A program made the position numbers and the translations under genes. Positions 6,193 to 6,547 of a DNA stretch of 6,547 nucleotides are shown here, piece after piece. Under the pieces are notes generated by a model. The model saw nothing but the letters and a program-made list of their open reading frames with translations. It did not search any database and had not been told where the DNA came from. Numbering within the stretch: the first letter of the stretch is position 1; the number at the start of each line of letters is the position of its first letter. The stretch comes from JADKCL01 sp046050405 (GTDB lineage: Bacteria; Bacteroidota; Bacteroidia; J057; JADKCL01), in the NCBI GenBank assembly GCA_046050405.1, contig JBJOPY010000258.1, forward strand, positions 1 to 6,547. The letters run 5' to 3'.

Positions 6193-6547
6193 CTTGGAAA
6201 CAACAATTTGAGGTAAAGCAACGGATTTTTCAGGCGTTCGCGAAGGGCGAGGTCATCGAACATGCAAGAAATCGTCTCGCGAAGGGTTCTGTTTTCTATG
6301 GCTGGTTCACGACCAGGTTGAAAGGCCAGGGATAGTTGTGACCAGCCGCTGCATGCGGTGTCCCAGCTTGGGCGCATCCCACAGCCTGGCATAGCCTGTT
6401 GCATCGCATAGGCAGTCCTAGCAAACCGAGAATGGGCACCTTCAGCAGCGATCACCAGGTCCCCACCACCGTCCAGCCCGTCCTCCGTTTTGCTGATCCA
6501 TTTTCCAGCCCTTCGCTCATACGCTGTCAAAGCCATCCCCTCCCATC
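6189..6547 (-). pseudogene. remnant of FAD-dependent oxidoreductase, geranylgeranyl-reductase type
   Basis: An open frame runs from the window edge to TGA 6189-6191 but reads like two distant parts of one enzyme. The first part, ending near 6417, includes TEDGLDG and GDLVIAAEGAHSRFAR, the second FAD-binding DG-motif region of flavin oxidoreductases (DG replaced by EG). The last part, from 6302, has LRETISCMFDD and ERLKNPLLYLKLLF, which I associate with the C-terminus of Bacteroidota geranylgeranyl-reductase-like proteins. Between them, the matching sequence lies in two other frames: GYARLWDAPKLGHRMQRLVT (6396-6337) and NYPWPFNLVVNQ (6337-6302). Each switch is of the -1 type, and three of them restore the frame. 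The catalytic middle, about 150-200 residues in the roughly 400-residue family, is missing after 6417. The 5' part lies outside the window. Family assignment is from remembered resemblance; the frame-hopping is directly visible. A short translated chimera cannot be excluded. Confidence 0.62.

Overview
The window most likely comes from a member of the Bacteroidota with mid-50s GC. The reasons are inferential: a stand-alone heptose-1-phosphate adenylyltransferase, a cyclase-type formamidase next to kynureninase, a DUF1684 protein, near absence of Shine-Dalgarno sequences, and HemN and reductase sequences that resemble that phylum from memory. There are no RNA genes, insertion sequences, CRISPR arrays or phage genes.

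Left part: an alpha/beta hydrolase runs leftward from an AT-rich divergent start region at about 900-963. Running rightward from the same region are rfaE2 (heptose activation for lipopolysaccharide), a cyclase-family formamidase (kynB-like) and kynU. The formamidase start overlaps the rfaE2 stop by 8 bases, and the ancestral formamidase stop overlaps the kynU start by 8 bases, so the three once formed a tightly coupled operon. Formamidase plus kynureninase are successive steps of tryptophan breakdown: N-formylkynurenine to kynurenine to anthranilate, or to 3-hydroxyanthranilate and onward to NAD if a monooxygenase exists elsewhere.

The formamidase is broken. A one-base loss at 2069-2080 shifts its frame, and the conserved C-terminal part continues in the -1 frame, where a TAA interrupts it. 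kynU itself is intact.

Middle part: after about 180 bases comes an intact hemN (anaerobic coproporphyrinogen III oxidase, heme synthesis), starting at 3761.

Right part, leftward strand: read from the right edge, there is a decayed FAD-dependent oxidoreductase of the geranylgeranyl-reductase type. Its FAD-domain piece is joined to C-terminal pieces scattered over three frames. It is followed by an intact DUF1684 membrane-anchored protein (ATGA overlap) and a small protein with a C-terminal membrane segment. This cluster converges on hemN.

The main result is two independently damaged genes in 6.5 kb among otherwise intact neighbours. No novel multi-gene system is visible.
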